NCBI GenBank assembly: GCA_037954665.1
Contig: JBBMOL010000057.1
Location: 1,798,001-1,862,000, forward strand
DNA from: Laguncularia racemosa
Lineage: Eukaryota; Streptophyta; Magnoliopsida; Myrtales; Combretaceae
Length of the DNA: 64,000 nucleotides
Direction: 5' to 3'
Shown: one piece after another, positions 38,702 to 51,900 of the stretch
Numbering within the stretch: the first letter of the stretch is position 1
Layout of the letters: the number at the start of each line of letters is the position of its first letter
The notes under the pieces: model-generated
Databases searched by the model: none
What the model was told of the DNA's origin: nothing
What the model saw: only the letters and a program-made list of their open reading frames with translations
Position numbers and translations under genes: made by a program

Positions 38702-39682
38702 TAGGTATCACACTAATTTCTAAGAGAGTAATTTTATTCAATATTCATCACTCATTGTCCATTTGTCTAAAAAACCTAACAATATAAGATGTTTACATAA
38801 GCAAGGTCAAACATAAGCTTGCGACCTTTATACAATCTAATGGCTATAAATTAATCGATTTAATAAAGAGTATAAAAAAAGGAAAACTAATAAAATTTGA
38901 CATCTTAAAAACAAGATACTGGTAACTAATAAGAAATAAAATCTAATCAAGTAGAAAATAATATTAAAATCATATCCAATCCAAATAATATAAAAAAAAA
39001 TCCACGTAACAAAATTATCATCTCATAATAGCTCTTTCATGGTCCACGCTAAGATTTATATCTATTTTCATAAAATTCATATAGAAACAAAGCAAATCTC
39101 AAAGTTTGAATAAGTTAAGACCATCTGTTATAATGAATCATCCACAAAGAAAGTTAAAGCATTGTTTTGGGGAGATAAAAGTTGGGGAGAAAATAATATA
39201 AATATGATTGTTATCCAAATTGCCATTCGGTTACTTCAACACATATTATACTAGGATTAATATACGTGATAATCCGAGCCCATATTCCCTTTAAACACTT
39301 ACTCGATCATGAAAAATCCTAATAATGACATAATATTAGTTAATTATCATCAGGGGACATACTATCCCCAATACCTAATGTCATACATCAATTTCTATGG
39401 AACTTTGTTACGAACTGATGGTAGAAATGCCTTTAATAGACAGCTAGTGTACCTTTATTGATTAAACTCATATCATATGAGATAATGTCTTGTCACTAAG
39501 TGCACACAGCCAAAATTATTCCATTATTTACATCATATAAGAATCAAATACATGTAATCGGAGCAATACACTAAAAGCATATAATAATCTCTAACATAGA
39601 AATATTATATTATTCACTCAATCTCACTTCACGCTATCCAAGTGCATTGGAGACCAATTCACGTTTTACAAGTCAGTTCAAT
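38426..39682. other. 3' flank of ATL copy B, shared with copy D
   Basis: Non-coding DNA with long matches to 61,250-62,539. An example is CATATTATACTAGGATTRAT near 39,240 and 62,105; another is TTTCTAAGAGAGTAATTTT near 38,720 and 61,560. It contains no gene. It includes the 3' UTR and polyadenylation region of copy B, whose exact end is not visible. Confidence 0.65.
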
Positions 39683-42600
39683 CTATCTTGATGATACTTG
39701 CAATGGAGACCATGATAAAGGTGGCGAAAAGGGCGTCGAAGTTGAATCCTCCAGCGAGTTTCGGCACAAGGGGCAAGTTCCCTTCATCATAAGCCACTCA
39801 TCTATGCAGTCAACATGAAAATAGTGTCCACAGTCGGGGATGGTTCTTATTGTTTCACTGGGTTGGTAGTCAGTCAGACATATGGAACAAGTGGTGACAT
39901 TAGGCTTAGGTAGGCGACAGCTCTTGCCAAGTTCAGCTTTTGGGTAGGACTCAATAGTAGGCCTGCCTAGGCCCATTTCAACTACACAAGGTTGCAGTGT
40001 GATCGGAATTGAGAAGACAGCCACCGCGTCGTGTTGACGGCGGCGCCGCTGAGCATAATAGTATATCTTGTTATAAATGAAACATCCAAGCCCAATGAAG
40101 CACAATAGAGCTGGGATCCCAACTCCTATGATTATACCATACTTTGCACTTCTTGGAAGACCAGGTCCTGGTGGTGCACCTGTTGAAAAAAGAGTTTATT
40201 CGAGAAATTTATAAATTACCATTTACATTATATATGATGGTTATTTAAAAGTAACAAATGTCAGATGATGTGATGTTTTTTCCTTTTATGAAAGCTCGTA
40301 ATTTCACCTTTTTCATATGTATTGTTATTTTTTTTATTTTTCTAATATTTTAAAAAGTATTTTAGAAAGAAATACTGTAAAGACTCTCAAATCTTGTAAC
40401 TATCTTCGACCAAAAAGGCTAATAATGCATTAGTTCAAAAATTTGCTAAAATAAATCATATTTTAACTTAATAGTTCATGCAACGAAAGAATATTCGTAA
40501 ATATAATTTTGTTCATAATACCACTATAATAAATGGAAAAAACTTTTAGATGATAGAAAGCACCTCAACGTTATTTTTTATTTAATTTAAATAAATTTAC
40601 TTATAATTTTTTTTTATGAATTGACGTAGAATCCATAATCCCGTATAAATTTCTGGAATAATCTATAAGATTCGTAACTGCAATTAACGGTTTGTAAAAA
40701 AGTATAAATTTATAATATCGCTATTTATGTTTGTAAGATTATTTTGTAATTCGTAAATTTATTATAAAATTCATAATATCTATGAAATCCATAACAGTTC
40801 TTCTCTTCATGAAAATGACAGCTCTTTTCGTAAACAACTATTCTAAATCTCGATATAAAACTGTATATTTCCGTTAACTATGCTTGGTTTTTTGTAATTT
40901 GCTTTAGAATAATGTAAATTTAGTCAACACTTGTATAAAATACTTAAATAATTGTCACATTGGTATTGTAATGAATATCACAGTAAGTTTGCGTTCTAGT
41001 CTCTCCAAAAACTCCTAAATGAATTATTTTAAGTAAAGTTATAAAATTTAACAGTTGAGATTAATTAGGTTTTTTAAATTTTTTATGTTATTATTGTAAT
41101 ATAATCCTCTTTCTTTAATTTTAATCATTTATTATCTTGTAATTTTACCTAAAGTATTTTAGAAAATCTTAATCCAACAAACTTCCTAAACATGCTTAAG
41201 CTCATAAATTTACTATATGTGCTCATAAATTTGCTGAAAAGTTTATAAATTTCATAAAAAAATTGCAAAACCTGTAAAGTTCGCAGTTTGGTTGACTACT
41301 CGTAAAACTTTATAAGAATACCATAATTTATTTATTTATTTTAATTTAATGTCCATAAGTGAACGATTGATCAACTGGTCCGGTCAAGCTTTGAAAGCTC
41401 ACTCCATGGTAAACGTAAAACGAAAAAAAATAAACAACAGGAAGGAACAAGAAATATGGACTCAGGGTCTTTCTCAGAAAAAAAAAAAAAAAAACATGGG
41501 ATAGAAAATTCCACTACTACAACGTATTCCACAAGAACATACTGATTTTTCAAAGGAGAAAACGACAGCCATCCAGGCATATTTAATATGTATAATGAAG
41601 AGCTTCCCATTTTCATATGCGGTTTCATATTTGATTTTATTACAAGCATTGACTTTAAATACTCATAATCACACTGTTGTCTTTCAGTCCAACCATGTAT
41701 TTATTTGCGAAAATGTATAAATAATTTCATGGTGATGTTATTCATAAATAACTATATATTATAGTTTTTTTATTATTAATAAGTTTTATTTATTATAAAT
41801 TGATTTGATTTATTATTAGAAAAAAGCTATTAACGTTATTTATTATTGATACCTATCATTATTTATTATTTATATACAATTAAGAAACAAACGTAACCTA
41901 TCTATTAAAAAATAAAAAATATAATATAATATATTTTTTTTGCAAATGACTCCAAACATAGATGATCTTTTTGTAATTTACCCAAAAGAATATAAGAATA
42001 CATAAAAGAAAAATCATTTTGCTAAAGTTTTCAGTCTTTTGTACATCTATTTATAATTCGTATAATCACATATTACTATATATATTAAATAATTAACTTT
42101 AATTTTATTTCTTCTATCTTATGCTCATAGATACGTGACAACATACGATTAGCAATCTTTAGACAAATTCTTATTAATAACTAATTTAATTACCATTAAA
42201 TTTTTATCATTAATATATATATTAATGATGAAATTAAAAATTAAATTAATTCCTAAAAAAAAACACGATGATACCATATAAATTCCTAGCAAATAATATT
42301 ATTGTAGGAGGTACTATAAGTATAATGACGTAAGGACTTACCTGTTGGTGGAGGACCGAAAGCCATGCACTCGATCTCCGTTTGGGAACCCCTCTTCAAG
42401 CCACACCGCACGCATTCTTTACAATTAGGCACATCCCATCCCAAAGAAAACTCATCAACGTCATGTAGCTCCCCACCAAAAGCCAACATCACGGGAGTAG
42501 CAACGGTCCCGATTTTCTCACACCTGCTCAACGAACTATTGTAATGTTCTTCTTCAACTCTAAGAATCGTATGATTCCCACCACTGAGACATGGCACCGG

Positions 42601-43086
42601 ATACAGATTCGGGACCTCTGCCATTGCTATCTCCGCCGAACAGTTGAGAAAAGTGAATCTCTTCTTCTCTAAAGCCCTGAAGGGTGAAAAAAAGTCGTGA
42701 TTATAAGTGGAGTTTAGGAGCCGTCTAACGAAGCAGCCGTGTGGGTCTCTGAGCGAGAGAGTGCGATTCCAGTAGTCGATTTCTTTGACGATGAAATCGC
42801 CGCCGAGGCTTGGAAGGTTAAGGATTGTTTGCTTTTGGTTATTGCAGGATAACTCGAAACTTGTGTTGTAACCACAACGTTGGTTTTGGCTATGTTTCAA
42901 GTGGAACGGGAAGGTCACCAGCGGGCAATGGTCTGGGAAGCACACCGACGTCGACTTGTTAGAGAAGTTTATCGACATGCATGAGTTGCAACAAAAAGAA
43001 AGTGGGCATACGTCGATGCTGGACTGTGTTTGAGTAAGTAGAGAAGAGAGAGAGAGGAAGAAGAAGAAAGTAATGAAGGAAGCCAT
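39683..43086 (-). CDS. ATL20/21/22-type RING-H2 E3 ubiquitin ligase with GUB_WAK ectodomain (copy B, intact)
   Basis: Two exons, 42,342-43,086 and 39,683-40,179, join in phase 1 (ACAG|GTAAGT ... CAACAG|GTGCACC) into 413 residues. Signal peptide about 1-22. GUB_WAK ectodomain about 27-240: CPLSFCCNSC, VTFPFHLKH, CGYNTSFELSC, TILNLPSLGGDF, GCFVRRLLN, FTFLNCS, VPCLSGG, WDVPNCKEC. Membrane helix 262-284 (YGIIIGVGIPALLCFIGLG). The cytosolic part has a GLGRPTIESYPK region and a RING-H2 finger at 346-387, Cx2Cx15CxHx2Hx2Cx10Cx2C, with the conserved Trp four residues after the sixth ligand. ATL proteins of this type are predicted to receive E2-ubiquitin on the cytosolic side while the ectodomain faces the wall; wall or defence signalling is a family-level inference. 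All ligands are present and no stop occurs. The 2,162-bp intron (40,180-42,341) is AT-rich with no other gene. Confidence 0.92.
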
Positions 43087-43880
43087 TCTTTTTTTCTAAG
43101 AACGTTTTTGCAATAAAAAAGAAATTAAAGATTTTACATAAGATAGAAGACTTAATCTGTTATTTTTATGTATTATGAGACCATAAATTTATAGAGAAGT
43201 TCAAGTCAACGATTAATCAAGGAATTTCTTTAACCTTACGAGAGTTTCTTCGAAGTTCCGTAGTTGATAGCCTTTGCCGAGTGTTGCGTGGACTTGGACA
43301 GTATCGTGCGTGCGTGTGTGTGCGCGTGAGAAACCATAAAATACATATGTTGTCAATACTTACGTCCTTTAGCAATGAATGGAATGCTGATGATAGGAGA
43401 TGATAGTAACCACTGTTTATTTTATAGAATGAAATAAATATAGAATAAAAAATTATCTATTAAAAATTATTATTATTTATAATATACTAGAAATTTATAT
43501 TTTAATATTTATTTTGTATAATTTTTTATTATAAAAATATTTATTCCGATATTTATTTCATTTTATTTATTACAGTATTAAATTAAAAATATGACTAAAA
43601 TTACTAATATATTATGAGAGATTCTAATTTTGGGCTTAGGTTAGAATTTTTTAATTTAGTTCAAACTTTATGATATAGCCACAAAAACTAACCAAAGTGA
43701 CCTTATTAGGTTTGTTTTGTAAAATAAAGAAAATAAGATTATTAACTTTATTAAGACTTAGTATTTACACTTATTAATTGATAAGTATTCAAATGGTGAA
43801 GCATAACGGATCCACCATGAGATATTGGGAATAAATTAGTCAATATACAAGATTGTTAACTAAAATTGAGAAATACACAC
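43087..43880 (-). promoter_or_regulatory. 5' flank of ATL copy B
   Basis: A CT/GA-rich leader precedes the start. From about 43,170 the sequence matches the 5' flank of copy C (59,376-60,250), including CCTTTAGCAATGAATGGAATG near 43,365 and 59,738, and AACTAACCAAAGTGA near 43,688 and 60,075. A (GT)n/GCGTG stretch lies at 43,308-43,330. The core promoter elements cannot be fixed. Confidence 0.5.
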
Positions 43881-44082
43881 ACCCCCAAATATAAATAAGA
43901 AAACATAATCTAAAAAATTATAATATCCATAATGCACACTAAGAAATCACTAAAAAAAAGTTTTATTTTGTATTTTTCTTTTTTATTATTATTATTAAAT
44001 GAAATGACAACTTAAAAAGAATATATCTAGCAGCAACTTACCACCTGATTGAATTTGTTATTGTAGCTTTACACTATAATAT

Positions 44083-45520
44083 TATAAAGACTCTCAAATA
44101 TTGTAACTATCTTCAAAAAGGCTAATAAGGCATTAGTTCAAAATTTTTCTTTAAAAAAAATCATATTTTAACTTAAAAGTTCACGCAACTAAATAGGGGT
44201 AAGAGGGTATAGAGTAAATAGAACATAAGGCCCTACCTATACCCTATCATGTACGAGATATGTTCCCAAATTTTTGAATAAGGATCTATCATGCAGTATC
44301 TTAGAATTACCCTATATCATGTATCCTATAAAACTTATAAGGTATAAGATACCTTATGGAACTTATAAATATTATCTTTCTTCTTATAAATTTCAAGTTC
44401 ATATAATATTAAAAAATTAATTTATATATAAATTATAAATTTTAATATGCAAAATTTATGTAACTTGTAATAAAATATATAAAATTAAAAAAGGTAATTA
44501 TTAAATTTAACTATTTTAATTTTTACAATCTTACTACTTAGTAAATAGAAAAAAAAATAAAAAACCTAAAGTTAGAGAGAAAAAAAATAATAAGAGGACT
44601 AGTATTAGGTTTAACAGTTCAAGGTTATTAACTTATGGACTTAAGCTCTTTTTTTCTTACTTACTAAAACATTTATTACTAAAAATTATAATATTATCAT
44701 TTATAATTCATTTATTAATATTATTGAATAATATTTTATAAGATAAATATATAATATCATAAGTCTTATATTTTGTATATTTTAGAATATAGGTTTTAGG
44801 ATAAGTATAGAGTAGGAAAATTCCATTTCCGTACCTAATTTTATAAGAATAATTTAAAAAATATTATATTCAAAATCTATTATATAACTTTTAATATCCA
44901 CTTAAAACTTATCCAAAAATAAATAACCTTTATAATAAGATCATCGGTTCATCCCACAAAAATATCATAAATGTTTTTGACTGTCGATCAACGGGTCCAC
45001 TCAAGCTTTAGAAGCTCCGTTTATGGTAAGCATGCCGTCGTCAACGCTCGACCCAAAGAAAACGTAAAATGAAATTGAGTAACAACGAGGAAGGAACAAG
45101 AAATATGGATTCAGGGTCCTCCGCAGGCGACATCATGGGACAGGTACTACTATTACAACGTATTTTAGAAGAACATTACTGATTTTTCAAAGGACAAAAC
45201 GACCGCCAACCAAGCATTATTTGATTTGTATATTAAAGAACTTCTCATTTTCTTATGCTGTTTTATTTCCAAGCACTGACTTTGAATACTGATAATCACA
45301 CGCTCTTAATTTTCATTCCAGCTGGTCCTACCTTCCCTAGGTCCGAATGTGGAGAGTTACGGCGGCCTTTCTCATTGAAAAATAGTGGCTTTATTTTTAT
45401 TCTTATTTTTTTATTATTATTACAACTAGATAGAAAGAATTCAAATTGAGAAAATTATGTGGTTAATCATTAATATTTGGTATCTTTTTTGTTTAAGTTC
45501 TAAGCCTTTTTTTTTCTTTC
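44083..45520 (-). pseudogene. Relic intron of ATL copy C, 3' part (RING exon deleted)
   Basis: From 44,083 (ATTATAAAGACTCTCAAATA) the sequence follows the intron of copy B from 40,372 and of copy D from 63,232. It stays collinear with copy B to 41,700: GGAAGGAACAAGAAATATGGA at 41,441 and 45,089, ACTGATTTTTCAAAGGA at 41,541 and 45,178. Immediately left of 44,083 the sequence instead matches the downstream flank of copy D near 61,430. About 1.8 kb present in D, including the whole RING exon, is therefore missing. The first exon of this copy is at 58,645. Confidence 0.8.
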
Positions 45521-45523
45521 TAT
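45521..45523. repeat. Target-site duplication TAT, left
   Basis: TAT directly precedes CACTACAACA and is repeated at 55,196-55,198. Confidence 0.85.
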
Positions 45524-45554
45524 CACTACAACATAAATAAGCAAAAGTGAGAAA
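45524..45554 (+). repeat. 5' terminal inverted repeat of the CACTA element
   Basis: It begins CACTACAACATAAATAAG; the inverted right end begins CACTACAACAATTATTAG. The first ten bases are identical and the rest closely similar. Confidence 0.85.
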
Positions 45555-45800
45555 TTATATTATAAAAAGAAAATTACCGCAAAGAAAAATGCGCTTTTCT
45601 AAGAAAATAATTCTCGCAAATAATATATACTTATTGCGAGAAGTTAATTACCGAAAAGGAAGTGCTTTTGCCAAGAACATAAGTCTCACAAATAGTATAT
45701 GCAAGAATGTGATTGCCACATCTGCCACTTGTGAGAAGGTTTTCATCACAATTGCTTATTTGCGAAAAAGTAATTGCCACATGCCATGTCAGCTAAATTT
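45555..45800. repeat. 5' subterminal repeats of the CACTA element
   Basis: Repeated variants of ATTGCCACAT, TATTGCGAGAAG, TTTGCGAAAAAG and CTTGTGAGAAGG in both orientations. Such arrays are the binding sites of the TNPA-type protein in En/Spm. The minus-strand complement of the same words recurs at the right end. Confidence 0.6.
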
Positions 45801-46043
45801 CAGGCTCACTGTATTTTCCCTCGGCATTTTCCCTCCTCATCTTTTTCCCCCACATCGTCCTAATTCGACCTTCATTTCTCAAAAAAAATAAAAACCTCAA
45901 CCCCAAAACACTACCACTGGTGAGCAATTTCCACAATTTACTACTGAATGTTGTGTACCAGTGGCTTGTTCATTTTACTCTCGTTCACCTGCATTCGTGG
46001 CTTGTAAAAGGTGTGTCTAAATCTCTCTTCCTCTCCACCACCT

Positions 46044-46061
46044 CCCCCCCCCCCCCCCCCC
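46044..46061. repeat. C18 homopolymer
   Basis: Eighteen consecutive C, rare in this AT-rich setting, in the 5' half of the CACTA element. Confidence 0.85.
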
Positions 46062-47589
46062 TATCTATTGTAATTTTATGGGTTCTCTACGGATTGCAGA
46101 TGATATGAAGCTTGAGAAGTTTCGGCTTTCAGTGCGTCATGAGTGTGCCTTGACTATCCCCGTGAAGGTATGGAAAATATGTTGCTCTCTCCCCCAATTT
46201 CTCAAGTAAACATGATGTTATTCTGGTGTTGTGTTGAATTTAGGGTTTTTTGTTAGGTTAAAAACGTTAGAAAAATTAAAGAAAAAAAAAAGCAAGTTTG
46301 ATCATCAAGATTAGTTGTCCATTTTTGACAATGAAGCTCGGCAGAAGAAAAAAAAAATCAAGTTTTTGATTTTGTTTGAATAGTGACCGTTCTTCATTAC
46401 AATTTCAGGAGTAGTGGTGAAGGAGCTCAAAAGGTCTCCTCGCAAGTTGTACACCAACAGAAGACAACATTAGATAGATAAAAAAGAGAACTCCCTCAAA
46501 AGGTCTCCCCACAACAACAGAACTCCTAAAGAGAGAAGCCCAAAGTGGTAGTGCGAAGGTCAGAAGCCCGATGTCTAAGGTAAAAAGATATATAGTCTCT
46601 GTTGTTGATGAGGTGAAAATAATAGTAAACAAATACATAGCTAAATTTGGCAAAAACGAGTTAGTCGCAATTTTTTAATTTCTGAACCTTATTTTGAAAT
46701 AAACAAGCTAACTCGAAGAAGTCTGTGCCTTTAGTGCTGAGATACACCGTTTTTTAGGTAAATTCCATCATTTAGTCTTTTAAATAGACAATTTTATTAA
46801 TTTTGGTAATTTTTAGATTTCTTATAACTTTTTATAGATATTTCTGTTTTAGATACCATTTGTGGCGTTGTCTTTGTCATCTAAGGTATGTCATGTCTTT
46901 AAGTTTTAAGGATTTCTATTTTCGGCTATTTTTAGACATTTCTTTTTTTAGTAAGTTTTTATATCTATTTTTAGTAGTTTACACTTACTATTTTTTGTAT
47001 GCCCTAGGGCAAAGAGACAAATTATTATTGAATGTGAAAAATTGCTGTGAGCAGTTTTTCTCTGTTTCTTTTCCTAAATTTGTGAATTTTATACAATTCT
47101 TGAATTTAGATGCTAAATCCCTAAGAATTCAGAATCACTAGGTATTTGAATATTACACTTCGAATATTCACAAAATCAACAATTTGTGATCATCTCAACA
47201 CAATTCACACGTCTTATGCTGCATCAGTTGTTCATCCCTCTAGAGTAATAAGTTAAACAGAAAGTGTTGTTCATTAATCTCATGTAATCTTATAATTTTT
47301 TTTTTTGTTCATTTAACTAGTTGTTTCTTGGTCTTGATGTTTGATTGGTCTTATTAATTCTGTAATGCCATATGAGAGTAAGCATTCTCGATTTGCATGA
47401 AGTCCATGGACTAGATGGGCTGGGGAAGGAGTCTGGCATTGCCATAAATTTTCTCTTGTTATTATTATTATTATTATCATTTGACACGATCCTATAAATC
47501 TTATAAATTGTGAAATGGAACTCTTGGCTCTGTACTTAACGAAACATTAGATTGCACTGCTTTAGACTTGAGGTGACAGGCTTATAATG

Positions 47590-47590
<1 letters not shown>

Positions 47591-47622
<32 letters not shown>
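47591..47622. repeat. (TA)n microsatellite
   Basis: About sixteen uninterrupted TA units inside the CACTA element. Confidence 0.85.
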
Positions 47623-47624
<2 letters not shown>

Positions 47625-48145
47625 GCTTTTCTCCATGAATTCCTTCTCTAATTATCATAACAATGGACTTTGCATAAGTGCTTGTTAGTTCTAGAAATAC
47701 TGCCTTATTTATGATGCTTATACTTGTGCAATATGGCATTGTAATTTATAGTCTTGTTGAATTAGCAATGCTAATTTTAATTGCTATTTGATTAGTTCTA
47801 GAATTGCCATTTAAAGTACTTGTTAGTTCTAGAATTGTCATTTGGAGAGCCTCTCGGCTTGTGCCTGTTTGTACATGCTCTTCTTTACTTAATAAATTAC
47901 ATCGAGACCCTAAGCAAACACATGTTAAGTTCAATGAATTGCATGATAAAAAATTTACCACTTGTCTTTTGGAGTTTGGTCTTCTTTAGTCATGATATAA
48001 TTGTCCTTTATTTTATAGTCTCAAGTTGAAGTTTTTCTTATGTTATTAGACGATGTTGATGATTTTCTAGTTGCTAGTGATTCTCTTGAAGTTATTCTCT
48101 CTCTCTTAAAGGCTTTCGCAATAAGAAGTTTGTTATCAAAGATTT

Positions 48146-48162
48146 GGGGGGGGGGGGGGGGG
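48146..48162. repeat. G17 homopolymer
   Basis: Seventeen consecutive G, 2.1 kb from the C18 run and on the opposite strand sense. Confidence 0.85.
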
Positions 48163-48534
48163 TGGACTGAAATGTTTTTTGGTTTACAGGTTACATGTCC
48201 TAAATCCGGTATCATTCTTTGCTAGAAGAAGGTTATCATTGATTTATTAAATGATGTTTGGTACTTAGGTTGTGAACCTTGTTCAACCCTTCTAAGTTTA
48301 TGGATAAACCCTTCTAAGTCTCTTTTACTTGCTGCTCGTCATGTTTACATTATTTAAGGGGTATTCCTAGCTACGGTATTTTTTTTTTTCATCAGCTTCA
48401 CTTCAAGAGTTGTTGGCACATAATGATAGTGGCCGAGCAAAATGTGTTGACACTCTCTTTATTGTTGCATATGATAATGGCAATTACATGTTTAGGATGA
48501 GTGGAAGGAGATAGCACATGACACATGATCGTAC

Positions 48535-51500
48535 TTCTTCAGAATATATCCAAGGGGCACGAAGTTTCCTTAAAGTAGTTATGCAACATCATCAGGATTC
48601 AAATGGATTTATCTGTTGTCCATGTTGAGATTGTCTTAATCAGGAATGGCTGCCAATAGAGGCCATTGTGGTTCATCTAATTCATCGAGGAATGGCCTAG
48701 TCTTACACTACTTGGATATTTCATGGGGACACATCACATATTGATAAGTTGGATCATCTATACTCGGGTTTGAATGGCTCTAAGATTAGTAACAACTAAA
48801 CTGGTGTGCGAGACCCACCAATAATAGAAGAAGTGGTATGTGATAATGGCCATACATTTGAGGCTAATGCCGATCGTCGGATATTAGAGGATTTAGCATG
48901 TAACGGTAGTGACTCTGAAGATGATATGTTAGAGGACAAAGGAGGAGATGAAATTGACATGGATAAGTGGAGTGGCTTATTTGAAGAAGCGAAACATAAG
49001 GTCTATCCAAGGTGTAAGAAATTTTCATTGCTATCTACTGCAATATGAATGATGCATTTCAAGGTTGGCGATCGATAATTTGTACAAAGTTTCAACAATT
49101 GGCTTAGTTTTGTGAAGAGTATATTTCCAAGGGGGGAAGTACTCCCAGGTTCCTATTATGAGTGTCGAAAAATGCTACGCTAATTGGGAATGGATGCTCA
49201 TCTTGCTCATGCATGTAAAAATGACTGTGTCTTATTTAGGAAAGCATTTAAAAACTTAGATTATTGTCCATAATGTAACCATTCGAGGTGGGCAACAAAG
49301 AGTAACAATAAGAAGAAGAAAACTCCTATGAAGGTTTTACGGTATTTTTCACTAATACCATGTCTTCAACGATTGTTCATGTGCAAAAAAATAGCACCTC
49401 CAATGAGATGGCATAAAGGAGGGCGTGTTACTGAAGAAGATGGGACTTGGCATAAGGAAGGGCATGCTATTGGGGATAATGTTCTAAGGCACCCTCTAGA
49501 CTCAAAAGCATGGAAGGATTTAGACCAAAAGTTTCCTAATTTTAGTTTTGATCCAAGTAATATACGGTTGGGACTTGCAACAGATGGATTCAATCCATTT
49601 GGTAATTTGAGTACCGCATATAGTTTATGGCCCGTTATCTTATTTCCCTACAATGTGCCGCCATGAGCTTCTATCAAAGAGACAAATCTTTTTATGTCTT
49701 TGCTAATACCAGGTCTTAAATCACCAAGTAAAGACATTGATTTTTTTTTTTTTATTAGCCGTTGATTGATGAGTTGAAGGAGATGTGGGTAAAAGGGGTT
49801 AAAACCTTTGATGTTGTGCTTGGTCAATCATTTTGCATGCATGCAACACTATTATGGACAATCCATGATTTCTCGGCATATGGTGATGTATCAGGTTAGA
49901 TCACAAAATGTTACAAGGCTTGTCCTATTTGTAATGTAGATGTCACTAGTGGCCATACACAAAGTAAATTTCATTACATAGGGCATCGACAATTTTTATC
50001 AATGAACCACAGGTGGCGTAATGAAAAGATGAAGTTCGATGGCACCGTGGAGAAACATAAGGCTCCTAGGCAAAACGATATTTTGATGCAATCGAGTCGA
50101 TATGAGCATGTCATCTTGGGAAAGAAAACTAGTCATGAGAAGAGAAAGAGGTCAAATGATGAGCCTAATTGGTGTAAAAAAAGTATTATTTTTTAATTGT
50201 CTTATTGGGATAAACTAATTATCAGACACAACTTAGATGTCATGCACATCGAGAAAAACATCTATAATAGTTTAGTTGGTACCATTCTAAACTTTAAGGG
50301 CAAATCAAAAGATACTGATAAAGTAAGATTGACTTAACAAGATATGGGAATTCAGCCTGAATTGCATCTTCAAAGAGGAACAAGTCGGACGATGAAACCT
50401 CCAACACAATTTACATTGCCTCCTAACCATGTAAGAGAAGTGTGTAGCTTAATAAAAGACGTAAAACTTCTTGATAGATATGCCTCCAATATTTCTGCGT
50501 GCTTAGGGGTGTTTGAGGCAACATTAAAGCAGTTAAAGATCCATGATTGCCATGTATTGCTTGAAAGGGTTCTTCCCATTGTACTACATGGATATCTTAG
50601 AGATGACATGTATGGAGCAATAAGTGAGATGTCAAGATTCTTTAGAGAGCTCTGTGTTAAAGAGTTGAGAGTATAGGTGCTACAGTCTTTGGAGAGGAGC
50701 ATTGCTTTGACGCTGTGTAAATTGGAAATGATTTTTCCACCTGCTTTTTTTGATGTCATGATTCATCTAGCAGTACATCTACTAAGAGAAGCACGTATTT
50801 GTGGTCCAATGCAATATAGATGGATGTATTTGGTCGAGTGATACTTGGGGGTTTTAAAAGGGTATGTTAGAAATAAAGCTTGACCAGAAGGTTCCACAGC
50901 TAAGGCCTAAGTTGTGCACGAAAGTTTGACATTTTGCTCTATGTATTTTGAAAACATGGATTCAAGGTTAAATAGGCCTCATAGGCAATGGGATGATATT
51001 AAGCTCTCGAAAGCAGGTTTTTGTGTTTTCTCACAAGTGGTGCACCCAATGGGCAATTGTACATATGTTGAAGTGAATGAGGAGATAAATAAGATGCATT
51101 GGTATATATTGAACAATTACGAGGAGATTCATCCATACATTTGATAAGCATTTCATTATTATTTAAATCTTTTTTATGAAATAAATGAAAATCTTTCATA
51201 CAATTTTTAAATAACTAGGGAGTTTAAGCAAGAGTTACAAGAACGTTATGGACAAACCAATGTACAAGAAATTGTTATGGAGCAATTTCCAGCATGGTTT
51301 AAAAGTAAAGTAAGTGCATCTAATAAACCAATTAACTTATGATTACACGCTTATGGATTTTAAAATCAAAGTTAACTTTATTTATTTCTCTACATATTGT
51401 ATTTGCTAAAACTACATATTCATTTAAAAAATGTGATGACTTAGATGCCCTTTCATGGGGCCCACAAAAGCATGTTCAAGTTTATCAAAGATGTGTGGTA

Positions 51501-51900
51501 AATAAAGTTAGGTTTATTACAGAAGATTGAGAGGCATGTCTTCAATCACAAAATAGTGGTGTTGTTATGTTAGGATGGGCATGGTGGAAAAACCATTACA
51601 TTCTATGGGACGATAACCAGCATCATACAATTGAACTATACTCATGGTAAGCATGCGTTCCTCTTTAAGTGCAAATGGTATGATATGTATTAGGATAAAC
51701 TTGAGTTAATTGACAATGATATGGTTACAATTAATACCAGTCGAACATGATATGAAAGCAATCCTTACATTCTTGTTGATCAGGCTCAACAAGTTTTCTA
51801 TTTAAAAGATCTGAAGAAGTCTACTAGTGATTAGAGGGTGGTTTAGAAGGGTCATCATTGCTATCTATTCCATCGATAATTATTTCAACCATATGATGAT
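48535..51900 (+). pseudogene. tnp2-type CACTA transposase (TNPD-like), broken
   Basis: Domain order of the plant tnp2 family is intact but interrupted by stops and frame changes. Transposase-associated domain at about 48,540-48,790 (YIQGARSFLKVV, NGFICCPC, HRGMA, WIFHGD). Tnp2 core at about 49,060-50,190 (PPMRWHKGG, SNIRLGLATDGFNPFGN, YSLWPVILFPYNVPP, IDELKEMWVKGVKTFDV, KACPICNVDV). DUF4218 at about 50,340-51,145 (LREARICGPMQYRWMY, ESLTFCSMYFEN). DUF4216 at about 51,655-51,900 (NPYILVDQAQQVFYLKD). Several stops replace Arg or Trp codons at conserved places, as expected from C-to-T/G-to-A decay. The product once catalysed excision and integration of the element. No complete frame remains. Confidence 0.88.

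Larger units (their letters stand above)
45801..48530. other. 5' non-transposase half of the CACTA element
   Basis: No transposase motif here. One short exon-like stretch (about 46,101-46,166, CGGATTGCAG before and AAGGTATGG after) encodes KLEKFRLSVRHECALTIPVK. I do not recognise it; it may be a captured host fragment or part of the element. The rest holds a C18 run (46,044), an AT microsatellite (47,591) and a G17 run (48,146). Confidence 0.4.

Noticed and set aside
46405..46653. 82-codon minus-strand frame in the CACTA element
   Set aside because: No domain, opposite to the element's coding strand, and no splice or start evidence.
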